This document shows, one piece after another, positions 42,972 through 51,438 of a stretch of DNA of 64,000 bases. Where the stretch lies: assembly GCF_014191715.1 (NCBI RefSeq), contig NZ_JACHWY010000001.1, forward strand, positions 434,001-498,000, read 5' to 3'. Position 1 is the stretch's first letter, and the number at the start of each line of letters is the position of its first letter. The translations under genes were made by a program, and so were the position numbers. The notes below the pieces were generated by a model. It was not told the DNA's origin, did no database searches, and was given only the letters and a program-made list of their open reading frames with translations. The DNA comes from Litorivivens lipolytica. Lineage in GTDB: Bacteria; Pseudomonadota; Gammaproteobacteria; Pseudomonadales; Spongiibacteraceae.

Positions 42972-43432
42972 TGCACCCTCTGCGACGCCAGCGTCTGGCC
43001 ATTGTCTTGCTGATTATCGCCGGTACGGCGGCGGCTGCCGCGCTGCTGGGGTATGCCCTGCGGGAAAATATAAATCTGTTCTATCCACCGTCCGATATCG
43101 TGGCCGGCAAAGCACCCGTGGGACGGGATATCCGTGCCGGCGGGATGGTACTGGAAGGCAGTGTGAAGCGCGCCAGCGACAGTTTGCAGGTCAGTTTTAT
43201 CGTGACGGATTATCAGGCTAATGTGCCGGTGACCTATACCGGCATTCTGCCGGATCTGTTCAGTGAGGGAGAAGGTGTGGTGGTTTTGGGGCAGCTCGAC
43301 GCCGAAGGCCTTTTCCATGCTGACCAGGTACTGGCCAAGCACGACGAAAACTACATGCCGCCGGAAGTGACCGATGCGCTGGAAAAGGCCAAGTCCCAGT
43401 CTGGCGCTCCGGAACCGTCCAAGCCCTATTGA
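42971..43432 (+). CDS. ccmE: Haem chaperone CcmE
   Basis: CcmE (153 residues) has one N-terminal membrane anchor (LAIVLLIIAGTAAAAALLGYAL) and a periplasmic beta-barrel. The covalent haem ligand is His124 in VLAKHDENYMPPEV, with Tyr128 as the usual axial ligand. The N-terminal part MHPLRRQRL and FYPPSDIVAGKAPVGRDIRAGGMV are typical. It carries haem from CcmC to the CcmF/H ligase. Overlaps ccmD by one base. Confidence 0.95.
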   Translation: MHPLRRQRLAIVLLIIAGTAAAAALLGYALRENINLFYPPSDIVAGKAPVGRDIRAGGMVLEGSVKRASDSLQVSFIVTDYQANVPVTYTGILPDLFSEGEGVVVLGQLDAEGLFHADQVLAKHDENYMPPEVTDALEKAKSQSGAPEPSKPY

Positions 43433-43450
43433 TGATGTGAGAGGCAATCC

Positions 43451-45394
43451 TTGATTCCCGAGATCGGCCATTTCGCCCTGGTACTCGCGTTTTGTAGCTC
43501 CCTGTTGCTGGCGGGCGTGCCAGCGCTGGGTTATGCCCTCGGGCATCACACCCTGCTGGCGAGTGCCAACCGGTTTGCCCTGCTGCAGATGGCGCTGGTT
43601 ACCGTTTCCTTTGTTTGTCTGGCGGCCGCCTTTCTGCGTGACGATTTCAGCGTCTCCATCGTCGCGCTGCAGTCCAATACACAACTGCCGGCGCACTATA
43701 AATTCACCGCCTTGTGGGGCGGCCATGAAGGCTCGCTGCTGCTGTGGGTGCTGATTCTGGCCGGGTGGACTGCCGCGGTTGCACTGACGGGCAAGCATAT
43801 TCCCATCGCCGTCAAAGCGGTGGTGCTGTCGACCATGGGCGCCGTGTCCGTGGGCTTTCTGAGCTTTATGCTGTTTACCTCCAATCCCTTTGAGCGCGAG
43901 CTGATTGCTACGCCAGCGGATGGTCAGGATCTCAATCCACTGTTGCAGGATCCGGGCATGGTGATTCACCCGCCGATGCTGTACTTCGGCTATGTCGGCT
44001 TTTCTGTAGCGTTTGCGTTTGCCATTGCGGCGCTGGTGCGAGGGCGACTGGATGCCAGCTGGGCGCGCTGGGCGAGGCCTTGGACCAATATTGCATGGGC
44101 CTTCCTGACCGTTGGTATCACTCTGGGTAGTTGGTGGGCCTACTATGAACTTGGCTGGGGTGGCTGGTGGTTTTGGGATCCGGTGGAAAACGCCTCGTTT
44201 ATGCCGTGGCTGGTGGGTGCCGCGCTGGTGCATTCACTGGCGGTCACCGAGAAGCGGGGCGCCTTTAAAAACTGGACCTTGTTGCTGGCGATTTTTGCCT
44301 TTTCCCTAAGTCTGCTGGGGACCTTTCTGGTGCGCTCCGGGGTGCTGACTTCGGTGCATTCATTTGCGGCAGACCCAACGCGCGGCCTGTATATCCTCGG
44401 TTTTCTGTTTATCGTGATTGGCGGTTCCTTGACCCTCTACGCGCTGCGGGCGCCGGAATCTGCGTTCCGACCAACCTTTGCCAAAATATCGCGGGAATCC
44501 CTGCTGCTGGCCAACAATATTCTACTGGTCTGTGCGGCGCTTGTGGTGCTGTTGGGCACGCTGTTTCCGCTGATCATGGACTATCTCGATCTGGGCAAAT
44601 ATTCCGTTGGCCCTCCGTACTTCAACGCCATGTTTGTGCCGCTCGCCTGTGGTCTGGCGCTGCTGACCGGGCTGGGTATGTTCAGTCAGTGGAAGCGCAC
44701 TAGAGATCTGAAAACTCTGGTGCGTGAGCCACTGGTGCTGGCCTTGATCACAGCTCTGGTGTTGCCCTTTGCCTGGGGTGAGTGGCAGTGGCTCGCCTCA
44801 TTGGGACTGTTTTTTGGCTTGTGGCTGATCTTTGCCAGCGTGCGCAGTGTGGTGCATCAAACCCGCAACGCGGCGACGCGACTCAGCGGCCTCAAGCGTT
44901 TGAAACTTTCCTATCTGGGGATGATCTGCGCCCATATTGGTTTTGGTGTCGCGGTAATGGGGGTAACAGTGGTCAGCCTCTATTCGTCGGAGCGAGATCT
45001 GCGCATGGCTGCCGGTGATGCCCTGGATGTGGGTAGTTATCGTGTGGAGTTTCGCGGCACTGCGCCGGTGACTGGCCCCAACTATGCTGGAACCCAGGGC
45101 GATATTCGCTTGCTGCGAGGTGGACGGGAAGTCGCGCAGTTGCTGCCGGAAAAACGCCGCTATCACGCCCGGGGCGATCAGATTATGACGGAAGCGGGCA
45201 TCGATGCCGGCTTTCTGAGAGATATGTATGTCGCATTGGGCGAGCCCCTCGGCGATTCGGCTTGGGCCGTGCGAGTGCACTACAAGCCGCTGGTGCGCTG
45301 GATCTGGCTGGGCGGGGCCCTGGTCGCTTTGGGAGCCTTGCTGGCGGTAATGGACAAGCGCTACCGTCTGCAGCGCTTGCAAGAGGAGGTATGA
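43451..45394 (+). CDS. ccmF: Cytochrome c haem lyase subunit CcmF
   Basis: CcmF (647 residues) is the large membrane subunit of the haem ligase. It carries the WWD-type tryptophan-rich motif (residues ~228-253, SWWAYYELGWGGWWFWDPVENASFMPW split in two blocks), WGGHEGSLLLW (89-99), and periplasmic haem-ligand histidines (PGMVIHPPMLY, LVHSLAVTEKRG, VLTSVHSFAAD). It starts with TTG 18 bp after ccmE. Length is as expected. It works with CcmH/I and holo-CcmE. Confidence 0.94.
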   Translation: MIPEIGHFALVLAFCSSLLLAGVPALGYALGHHTLLASANRFALLQMALVTVSFVCLAAAFLRDDFSVSIVALQSNTQLPAHYKFTALWGGHEGSLLLWVLILAGWTAAVALTGKHIPIAVKAVVLSTMGAVSVGFLSFMLFTSNPFERELIATPADGQDLNPLLQDPGMVIHPPMLYFGYVGFSVAFAFAIAALVRGRLDASWARWARPWTNIAWAFLTVGITLGSWWAYYELGWGGWWFWDPVENASFMPWLVGAALVHSLAVTEKRGAFKNWTLLLAIFAFSLSLLGTFLVRSGVLTSVHSFAADPTRGLYILGFLFIVIGGSLTLYALRAPESAFRPTFAKISRESLLLANNILLVCAALVVLLGTLFPLIMDYLDLGKYSVGPPYFNAMFVPLACGLALLTGLGMFSQWKRTRDLKTLVREPLVLALITALVLPFAWGEWQWLASLGLFFGLWLIFASVRSVVHQTRNAATRLSGLKRLKLSYLGMICAHIGFGVAVMGVTVVSLYSSERDLRMAAGDALDVGSYRVEFRGTAPVTGPNYAGTQGDIRLLRGGREVAQLLPEKRRYHARGDQIMTEAGIDAGFLRDMYVALGEPLGDSAWAVRVHYKPLVRWIWLGGALVALGALLAVMDKRYRLQRLQEEV

Positions 45395-45395
45395 A

Positions 45396-45953
45396 GTGGG
45401 GCGGTTGAAGCTATTTATTCCCCTGTTTGTTTTTCTGGTGCTGGCGGGGCTGTTTTTTGCCGTGGAAACCGAGGTGAGCGAAGGCGAGTACGATCCGAAA
45501 GCGCTTCCCTCAGCTCTTATCGGGCAACCGTTTCCGGCTTTTACGCTGCCAGCCCTGCTGCGCGAAGATCCGGTTGATGAAAGCCTGCTCAAAGGCAAGG
45601 TCAGCATCGTTAATGTGTGGGCAACATGGTGCCCGACCTGCCTGTTTGAACACCCGTTTCTGGTCGATCTTTCCGAGCGCGGCGAGGTGGTCGTATTTGG
45701 AATTAATTATAAGGACAACCCGGACAAGGCTCGCGAATGGCTGGCAGCGAAAGGTAATCCCTTCGCGGTGAATATTGTCGATGAGAGCGGCAAGCTGGGG
45801 CTCGATCTGGGCGTGACCGGGGCGCCGGAAACCTTTGTTGTGGATAAAGCCGGCATTGTTCGCATGCGTTATCAGGGTGGTCTCGATGAAACAATCTGGC
45901 AGCGCCGCTTTGTGCCCTTGCTGGAGCAGATCGCCGCTGAGGAAACGCTCTGA
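45396..45953 (+). CDS. ccmG: Thiol:disulfide interchange protein CcmG/DsbE
   Basis: CcmG (185 residues) is a membrane-anchored thioredoxin-like protein that reduces apocytochrome or CcmH disulfides in the periplasm. The anchor is at ~7-22, the active site WCPTC at 78-82 (Cys79/Cys82), and the cis-Pro loop GAPETFVVD follows. The GTG start at 45396 is supported by a perfect AGGAGG seven to eight bases upstream; an ATG at 45391 in another frame stops after five codons. One base separates it from ccmF. Confidence 0.95.
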   Translation: MGRLKLFIPLFVFLVLAGLFFAVETEVSEGEYDPKALPSALIGQPFPAFTLPALLREDPVDESLLKGKVSIVNVWATWCPTCLFEHPFLVDLSERGEVVVFGINYKDNPDKAREWLAAKGNPFAVNIVDESGKLGLDLGVTGAPETFVVDKAGIVRMRYQGGLDETIWQRRFVPLLEQIAAEETL

Positions 45954-46420
45954 TGCGCCTCGGGTTTTTCTTGCTTTGGATGACCTTGCTGCCACCGGCG
46001 GCGCAGGCGGTGGTTGACGCTTACCAGTTTGATTCGGAGGCGGATCGCCGGCGCTACAATGCGCTGATCGACGAGTTGCGCTGCCCGAAATGCCAGAACC
46101 AGAACCTGGCGGGTTCCGATGCGCCAATCGCGCAGGATTTGCGCAGCGAGGTCTACCGCATGATTCAGGCGGGTGACAGCGATCAGGAAATTCTGAATTT
46201 CATGCACCGACGGTACGGCGATTTTGTGTTGTACCGACCGCGTTTGACGCTGGAGACACTGGCACTCTGGCTCGGCCCCTTGCTGCTGGTCGCCATTGGC
46301 GGCCTGATCTGGTGGCGTTTGTCGCGTGGCGTTGAGAAGTCCGAAGCGGTAGAAAGCGAGAATCTAAGCGAAACAGAACAGGCGCGGCTGAAGGCCTTGT
46401 TGGAGCAGCGAGATGACTGA
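45953..46420 (+). CDS. ccmH: Cytochrome c maturation protein CcmH (LRCxxC subunit)
   Basis: CcmH (155 residues) has a signal peptide, the thiol motif ELRCPKCQNQNLAGSDAPIA (Cys44/Cys47) and a C-terminal membrane helix (LGPLLLVAIGGLIWWRL) followed by a short cytosolic tail. It presents apocytochrome thiols to the haem ligase. Its first base overlaps the end of ccmG and its last eight overlap ccmI. Confidence 0.94.
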   Translation: MRLGFFLLWMTLLPPAAQAVVDAYQFDSEADRRRYNALIDELRCPKCQNQNLAGSDAPIAQDLRSEVYRMIQAGDSDQEILNFMHRRYGDFVLYRPRLTLETLALWLGPLLLVAIGGLIWWRLSRGVEKSEAVESENLSETEQARLKALLEQRDD

Positions 46421-47600
46421 GCTGTTCGCCCCCTTGGGCCTCCTTGCAGTTCTTTTTGCGCTAGCCCTGTGGTGGGCACTGTCAGTTCGCAGTGAGCGCA
46501 CCCCGAAGCCGACGGCGGGCAGTGAGGTTTTCCGTCAACGCCTGCAGGAACTGGAAACCGAGTGTGAGCGCGGTGCGTTGGATGAAGCCCTGTTTGAGCA
46601 ATTGAAAACCGATCTTGAGCGCCAGTTACTGGAAGAGAGCAGCGCACAAGACCGGGCGCCGCAGCGCGACGGCCTGAGTTGGCCGGTCATCGTCGGCTTG
46701 GCTGTGGTGACGCTAGGGGTTGGTTTGGGTGTCTACCGCCAGATCGGTGCCTGGCCGGAATTGGAAGTGCGTGAACTGCAGCAATCCCTTGGGGGCAAGC
46801 GCCGGTTTACTCCGGAAGACATTGCCGAGCTCTCAAGCGCCATCGAAACCAGTCTCAGTTTTCGTCCCGACAATGTTGAACTGCGCTATTGGTATGCCCA
46901 ACTCGCGGTAGAGCAAGGCGATTTTAATGCCGCCGTCGAGAATTATCGCAGGCTGCTGGAGCAGGCCCCGGACAACCCGGCTTTGATGGCGCAGTTGGCT
47001 CAGGCTATGTTCCTGCAATCGCAGCGGCGTTTGACGCCAGAAGCTCGCGCGCTGATCCAGCGGGCAGTAGAGCTGGAACCCAATCAAACCACGGCTCTGG
47101 GTATGCTCGGGATGGATGCCTTCGAGCGCGCTGATTACCCGGCTGCGGTGGGTTTCTGGTCGACTTTGCTGAACAATCTTCACCCTCAATCACCGCAGGC
47201 GGAGATTATCCGGCAGGCTCAGGCGCGGGCCAAACAGTTGGCGCTGGAGAGCGGTGAACTTCCGGGTATCGAAGTGATTGTGGATGCGCCTGAAGATCTC
47301 CCGCAGCAGGGGGTTTTATATGTGTTTGCCAGGGCGGTGGGCGGTAGCAGCGTCCCTCTGGCTGTGGTTCGTCAGAGCCCCTCGGGCGAGTGGCCAAAAC
47401 GTGTCATCTTGACCGTGGCTGACGCCATGCGGCCCGATTTGTCGCTGGTTCAGCACGAGGAAGTTCAGCTTACCGCGCGCCTGTCACTGTCCGGTGCCGT
47501 TGTTGCCAGTAGCGGTGATATTCAGGGTGAGTCTGGCCCGCTGCGCTGGCGTGAACAAAGCGAGCCGGTGCGTCTGGTGCTCGATACCCGTATTCCCTGA
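46413..47600 (+). CDS. ccmI: Cytochrome c maturation TPR protein CcmI
   Basis: CcmI (395 residues) begins with a membrane helix (LLAVLFALALWWALSV), then a cytosolic leucine-zipper-like region (EVFRQRLQELETECERGALDEALFEQLKTDL), a second helix (VIVGLAVVTLGVGLGVYRQ), and a periplasmic domain with TPR-like repeats (LRYWYAQLAVEQGDFNAAVENYRRLLEQAPDNP and similar), plus a C-terminal beta domain. It holds apocytochrome c C-termini and hands them to CcmF/H. It is the last gene of the operon. Confidence 0.92.
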   Translation: MTELFAPLGLLAVLFALALWWALSVRSERTPKPTAGSEVFRQRLQELETECERGALDEALFEQLKTDLERQLLEESSAQDRAPQRDGLSWPVIVGLAVVTLGVGLGVYRQIGAWPELEVRELQQSLGGKRRFTPEDIAELSSAIETSLSFRPDNVELRYWYAQLAVEQGDFNAAVENYRRLLEQAPDNPALMAQLAQAMFLQSQRRLTPEARALIQRAVELEPNQTTALGMLGMDAFERADYPAAVGFWSTLLNNLHPQSPQAEIIRQAQARAKQLALESGELPGIEVIVDAPEDLPQQGVLYVFARAVGGSSVPLAVVRQSPSGEWPKRVILTVADAMRPDLSLVQHEEVQLTARLSLSGAVVASSGDIQGESGPLRWREQSEPVRLVLDTRIP

Positions 47601-47655
47601 GCTCGCCGGTTAGCGCGGGTTTCTGGAAATAATCCTCCATTGCCAAAAAAAACGG

Positions 47656-47679
47656 TGCCCGGCGTAGAGCGTCCGGGCA
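47656..47679. repeat. Inverted repeat after the ccm operon
   Basis: TGCCCGG (47656-47662) and CCGGGCA (47673-47679) form a 7-bp stem with a 10-base loop. The run of eight A lies on its left, so as a T-tract terminator it would work on the minus strand, although no minus-strand gene approaches it. In the plus direction it may simply be a 3'-end-protecting hairpin of the ccm transcript. Confidence 0.45.
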
Positions 47680-47766
47680 ATACTCGTTAAACTAGCGCAA
47701 ACTTTGCACAGGGTCGCTGTCGCTTCCTGCCCTGTTTCGAAATCAAGCAGTTTGAACAATAAAATC

Positions 47767-47783
47767 AATTAGATACTCTAATT
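47767..47783. promoter_or_regulatory. Perfect AATTAGA-TAC-TCTAATT palindrome before smc
   Basis: AATTAGA (47767-47773) is mirrored by TCTAATT (47777-47783), 16 bp before the smc ATG, inside an AT-rich leader that has no Shine-Dalgarno sequence. It may be a protein-binding site or a small mRNA hairpin controlling smc translation. Confidence 0.4.
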
Positions 47784-47799
47784 ACTGGTAGTTAATTCT

Positions 47800-50700
47800 A
47801 TGCGCTTGAAATGCATAAAGCTGGCGGGCTTCAAATCCTTTGTCGATCCGACCACCGTTTCCTTTCCCAGTAATCTGGCGGCTGTGGTTGGGCCGAACGG
47901 ATGCGGCAAGTCTAATATTATCGACGCCGTGCGCTGGGTGATGGGGGAAAGCTCCGCCAAGAACCTGCGCGGTGAGTCGATGACGGACGTTATTTTTAAT
48001 GGCTCGGTCAATCGCAAGGAAGTCGGTCAGGCCTCCATTGAACTGGTGTTCGACAACAGCGAAGGCAAACTTGGCGGCGAGTACGCCAGCTTCAGTGAGA
48101 TTGCGATCAAGCGCAAGGTTACCCGCGAAGGCACCTCCGAATATTTTCTGAACGGCACCAAATGTCGCCGCCGCGACATCACCGATATCTTTCTCGGCAC
48201 CGGCCTCGGCCCGCGCAGTTACGCGATTATCGAGCAGGGCATGATTTCCCGCCTGATCGAAGCCAAGCCGGAAGACCTGCGGGTGTTTATCGAAGAGGCC
48301 GCCGGTATCTCCAAATACAAGGAACGGCGCCGGGAAACCGAAAACCGGATGCGGCGTACCCGCGAAAACCTTGAGCGCCTGACCGACCTGCGCGATGAGA
48401 TGGAGCGCCAGCTGCAGCATCTGGAACGCCAGGCGAAATCTGCGGAAAAGTACAAGGAATTCAAGGCTGAAGAGCGCCAGCTTAAAGCACAGCTGCAGGC
48501 CCTGCAGTGGCGCGGCATCAACGATAAGGTCGAGCGGCGCGGTGCGCATATTCGCGATCTGGAAGTTGAAGTCGAATCGGTGGTCACCGAGCGCCAGTCC
48601 ATTGAAACCAACAGCGAGAAGCAGCGCGACAGCCTGACCCAACTTAACGACGCGTTGAATCAGGTTCAGGGCCGCTACTACAGTCTCGGCGCCGAAGTTA
48701 GCCGTATCGAGCAGAGCATCAAGCATCAGCAGGATCGCGGTCGCCAACTGGCAGACGATCTGGATCGGGTAAATCGCGATTTCGAGGAAGCCAAATCCCA
48801 CCTGAGCAGCGACAGCGAGAAAGTTGAGCGCTGGCAGGAAGAACTCGAAGGTATTACCCCGGAACTGGAACTGGCGCAGGCGCAGGAAGAAGAATCACTG
48901 ACCGCGCTTACCGAAGCGGAAGAAGCTCACGGCGACTGGCAGCAGCGCTGGGACGAATTCAACCAGACCGCAGCGGCACCACGCCAGCAGGCCGAAGTCC
49001 AGCAGTCGCGGATTCAGCATCTGGAGCTGACCCTGCAGCGCTTGCAGGACAAGATTCAGAAAACCGAAGCCGAGGGTGAAACCCTTGTCGCCGGTGACGA
49101 TGACGGCGAGCTGGATGTTCTGCGCGAGCAGCTGGCTGAAATGGAAATGCAGGGCGAAGAACGCCAGCAGCAACTGGACGATTTGCTGCCGGGTATTGCC
49201 GAAGCCAAGGACACCCTGCAAAGCCTGAATGACGAACAGAATACCGTGCGCAGCGACCTGCAAACCATGAAGGGTCGTCGCGCGTCACTGGAAGCACTGC
49301 AACAGGCAGCGATGGGGCAGGGCGAGAGTGTCGAAACCTGGTTGGCTGGACACGACCTGAAAAACGCACCGCTGGCCGCGGAGCAGCTCGACGTCGAAAG
49401 CGGCTGGGAGCAAGCGGTTGAAACGGTATTGGGCGATCGCCTGCAGGCGGTCTCTGTTGCGGCCATTGATCAGTTGGCAGAATCCCTGTCTAGTCTGAGC
49501 AAGGGTCAGTTGACGCTGGTGGATTCCGCCAATACCGCAAGCCGCGAGGGCAGTCTTGCCAGCAAATTACAGGGCGAGCAGACCTTGGCCCCCATGCTGA
49601 GCAGCGTACTCACCGCCGACAGTCTGGCCGATGCGCTTTCCCGTCGTTCGCAACTTCAGGCCGGTGAATCCCTGATTACCCGGGAAGGGGTGTGGGTTGG
49701 CCCAAACTGGGTTCGCGTGGCTCGCCCGGACGATAACGAACAGGGTGTAATCAAGCGCCAGCAGGAACTGCAGGAACTGACCGATCGCATCGCCGAGGCA
49801 GAAGAGCGGCTGCAGCGTATCGATGGAGAGCTGCAGACGCGACGCGATGCCATCCGCGATATGGAAGCCCAGCGCGACCAGTTGCAGCGAGAGATTCAAC
49901 AGCACAGCCGCCAGCATGGGGAACTGAACTCCCGTTTGAGCGCGCAGCAGGCTCGCATTGAGCAGATTAATACTCGCCGTGAGCGGCTGCGCAGTGAACT
50001 TGAGGAACAGCGTAGCCAGTATCGTCAGGAGCAGGAAACCCTGAGTGAGGCCCGCGCTGTACTGGCCGAGGCGATCGAGGCGATGGAAACAGACTCCGGT
50101 CGCCGTGAAGAACTGATGCGCGAGCGCGACGAGTTGCGCGCGACGCTGGATTCGGCGCGGCAGAAGGCCCGCCACGATAAGGATCACGCCCACCAACTGG
50201 CGATGCGCTCACAGAGCCTTAGCGCCCAGCTTGAGTCCGTGGCCCAGGCCATTGCCCGAGCCAATGATCAGGTTGCGCTGCTGGAAAAACGCCGGGAAGA
50301 GATCAAAGAGGCCCTGTCCCAGAGCGGTGATCCCATCGAAGAGATGCGCCTGGAATTGGAAGAGCGCCTTGAACAACGACTGGTAGTTGAAGAAGAGTTG
50401 CAGGAAGCGCGCCGCAAGGTGGATGGTGTCGACCACATCATGCGCGAGTTGGATCGCAAGCGAAACGAAGTGGAAACCCGCCTGCAGGCCGCGCGCAGCA
50501 AGCTGGAACAAGCGCGCCTGGAAAATCAGGAGTTACAGGTTCGCCGTCGCACTTTGCAGGAGCAGCTGGCAGAAGCCCAGCATGATCTTGATGAGGTGCT
50601 GCAGAGCTTGCCGGAGGAAGCAACTGAAGCTGAGTGGCAGACCCAGCTGGAACAGATCGCCCGCCGAATCGAACGCCTGGGCGCTATTAACCTCGCGGCG

Positions 50701-51291
50701 ATTGATGAATATCAGTCCCAGTCAGAGCGCAAGCGCTATCTGGATGCTCAGAATGACGACTTGATCGAGGCGCTTGAAACTCTGGAAGCGGCGATTCGTC
50801 GTATCGATCGGGAAACGCGCAACCGCTTCAAGGAGACCTTCGATCAGGTTAACGGCGGCTTGCAGGAGCTGTTCCCCCGGGTATTCGGCGGCGGCAGTGC
50901 TTATCTCGAAATGACCGGCGATGACCTGCTCGATACCGGTATCGCGATCATGGCGCGCCCGCCGGGCAAGAAAAACAGCACCATCCACTTGCTGTCAGGG
51001 GGCGAAAAGGCGCTGACGGCCATCGCACTGGTGTTCTCTATCTTCCGTCTGAATCCGGCCCCGTTCTGTATGCTGGATGAGGTGGACGCGCCGCTGGACG
51101 ATGCTAACGTTGGTCGTTATGCGCGTATGGTGCAGGAGATGTCAGATCAGGTTCAGTTTATTTTCATCACCCACAACAAGATCGCGATGGAGATGGCTGA
51201 ACAGCTGATGGGTGTCACCATGCACGAGCCGGGGGTGTCGCGCTTGGTATCGGTGGATCTGGAAGAAGCGGCCGAAATGGCGGCTATGTAA
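47800..51291 (+). CDS. smc: Chromosome segregation ATPase SMC
   Basis: The 1163-residue SMC has Walker A GPNGCGKSN (31-39), a first coiled coil (~170-500), the hinge (~515-640, with WEQAVETVLGDRLQAV), a second coiled coil (~660-980) and a C-terminal head with signature LLSGGEKALTAIAL (~1064) and Walker B PFCMLDEVDAPLDDAN. The start MRLKCIKLAGFKSFVD is canonical. Condensin-like SMC organises and separates the chromosome, normally with ScpAB. It is followed by zipA and ligA, an order conserved in gammaproteobacteria such as Pseudomonas that use SMC instead of only MukB. The AT-rich leader lacks a good ribosome site. Confidence 0.96.
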   Translation: MRLKCIKLAGFKSFVDPTTVSFPSNLAAVVGPNGCGKSNIIDAVRWVMGESSAKNLRGESMTDVIFNGSVNRKEVGQASIELVFDNSEGKLGGEYASFSEIAIKRKVTREGTSEYFLNGTKCRRRDITDIFLGTGLGPRSYAIIEQGMISRLIEAKPEDLRVFIEEAAGISKYKERRRETENRMRRTRENLERLTDLRDEMERQLQHLERQAKSAEKYKEFKAEERQLKAQLQALQWRGINDKVERRGAHIRDLEVEVESVVTERQSIETNSEKQRDSLTQLNDALNQVQGRYYSLGAEVSRIEQSIKHQQDRGRQLADDLDRVNRDFEEAKSHLSSDSEKVERWQEELEGITPELELAQAQEEESLTALTEAEEAHGDWQQRWDEFNQTAAAPRQQAEVQQSRIQHLELTLQRLQDKIQKTEAEGETLVAGDDDGELDVLREQLAEMEMQGEERQQQLDDLLPGIAEAKDTLQSLNDEQNTVRSDLQTMKGRRASLEALQQAAMGQGESVETWLAGHDLKNAPLAAEQLDVESGWEQAVETVLGDRLQAVSVAAIDQLAESLSSLSKGQLTLVDSANTASREGSLASKLQGEQTLAPMLSSVLTADSLADALSRRSQLQAGESLITREGVWVGPNWVRVARPDDNEQGVIKRQQELQELTDRIAEAEERLQRIDGELQTRRDAIRDMEAQRDQLQREIQQHSRQHGELNSRLSAQQARIEQINTRRERLRSELEEQRSQYRQEQETLSEARAVLAEAIEAMETDSGRREELMRERDELRATLDSARQKARHDKDHAHQLAMRSQSLSAQLESVAQAIARANDQVALLEKRREEIKEALSQSGDPIEEMRLELEERLEQRLVVEEELQEARRKVDGVDHIMRELDRKRNEVETRLQAARSKLEQARLENQELQVRRRTLQEQLAEAQHDLDEVLQSLPEEATEAEWQTQLEQIARRIERLGAINLAAIDEYQSQSERKRYLDAQNDDLIEALETLEAAIRRIDRETRNRFKETFDQVNGGLQELFPRVFGGGSAYLEMTGDDLLDTGIAIMARPPGKKNSTIHLLSGGEKALTAIALVFSIFRLNPAPFCMLDEVDAPLDDANVGRYARMVQEMSDQVQFIFITHNKIAMEMAEQLMGVTMHEPGVSRLVSVDLEEAAEMAAM

Positions 51292-51438
51292 AAGCTATTA
51301 ATTGCGTTAGAGGGTGTTCTGCGCTTGGTAAATTGTCCTCTGGTATGTCGCGGCAAGCAGTGACAGAATATCCAACCAACTGTAAACGTCGGACAGTCAC
51401 AACACTTTCAGTCACTTAGGGGAGAGCACAGGAAGTCG

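Noticed and set aside
42860-44233. Long minus-strand open frame (457 codons) across ccmD-ccmF
   Set aside because: It is antisense to well-conserved ccm genes and codes a Gln/His/Arg-rich sequence with no recognisable fold, as expected of a shadow frame in GC-rich DNA.
47782-48801. 339-codon minus-strand open frame over the smc start
   Set aside because: It mirrors the conserved ATPase head of smc. Its hydrophobic sequence comes from the codon bias of the opposite strand.
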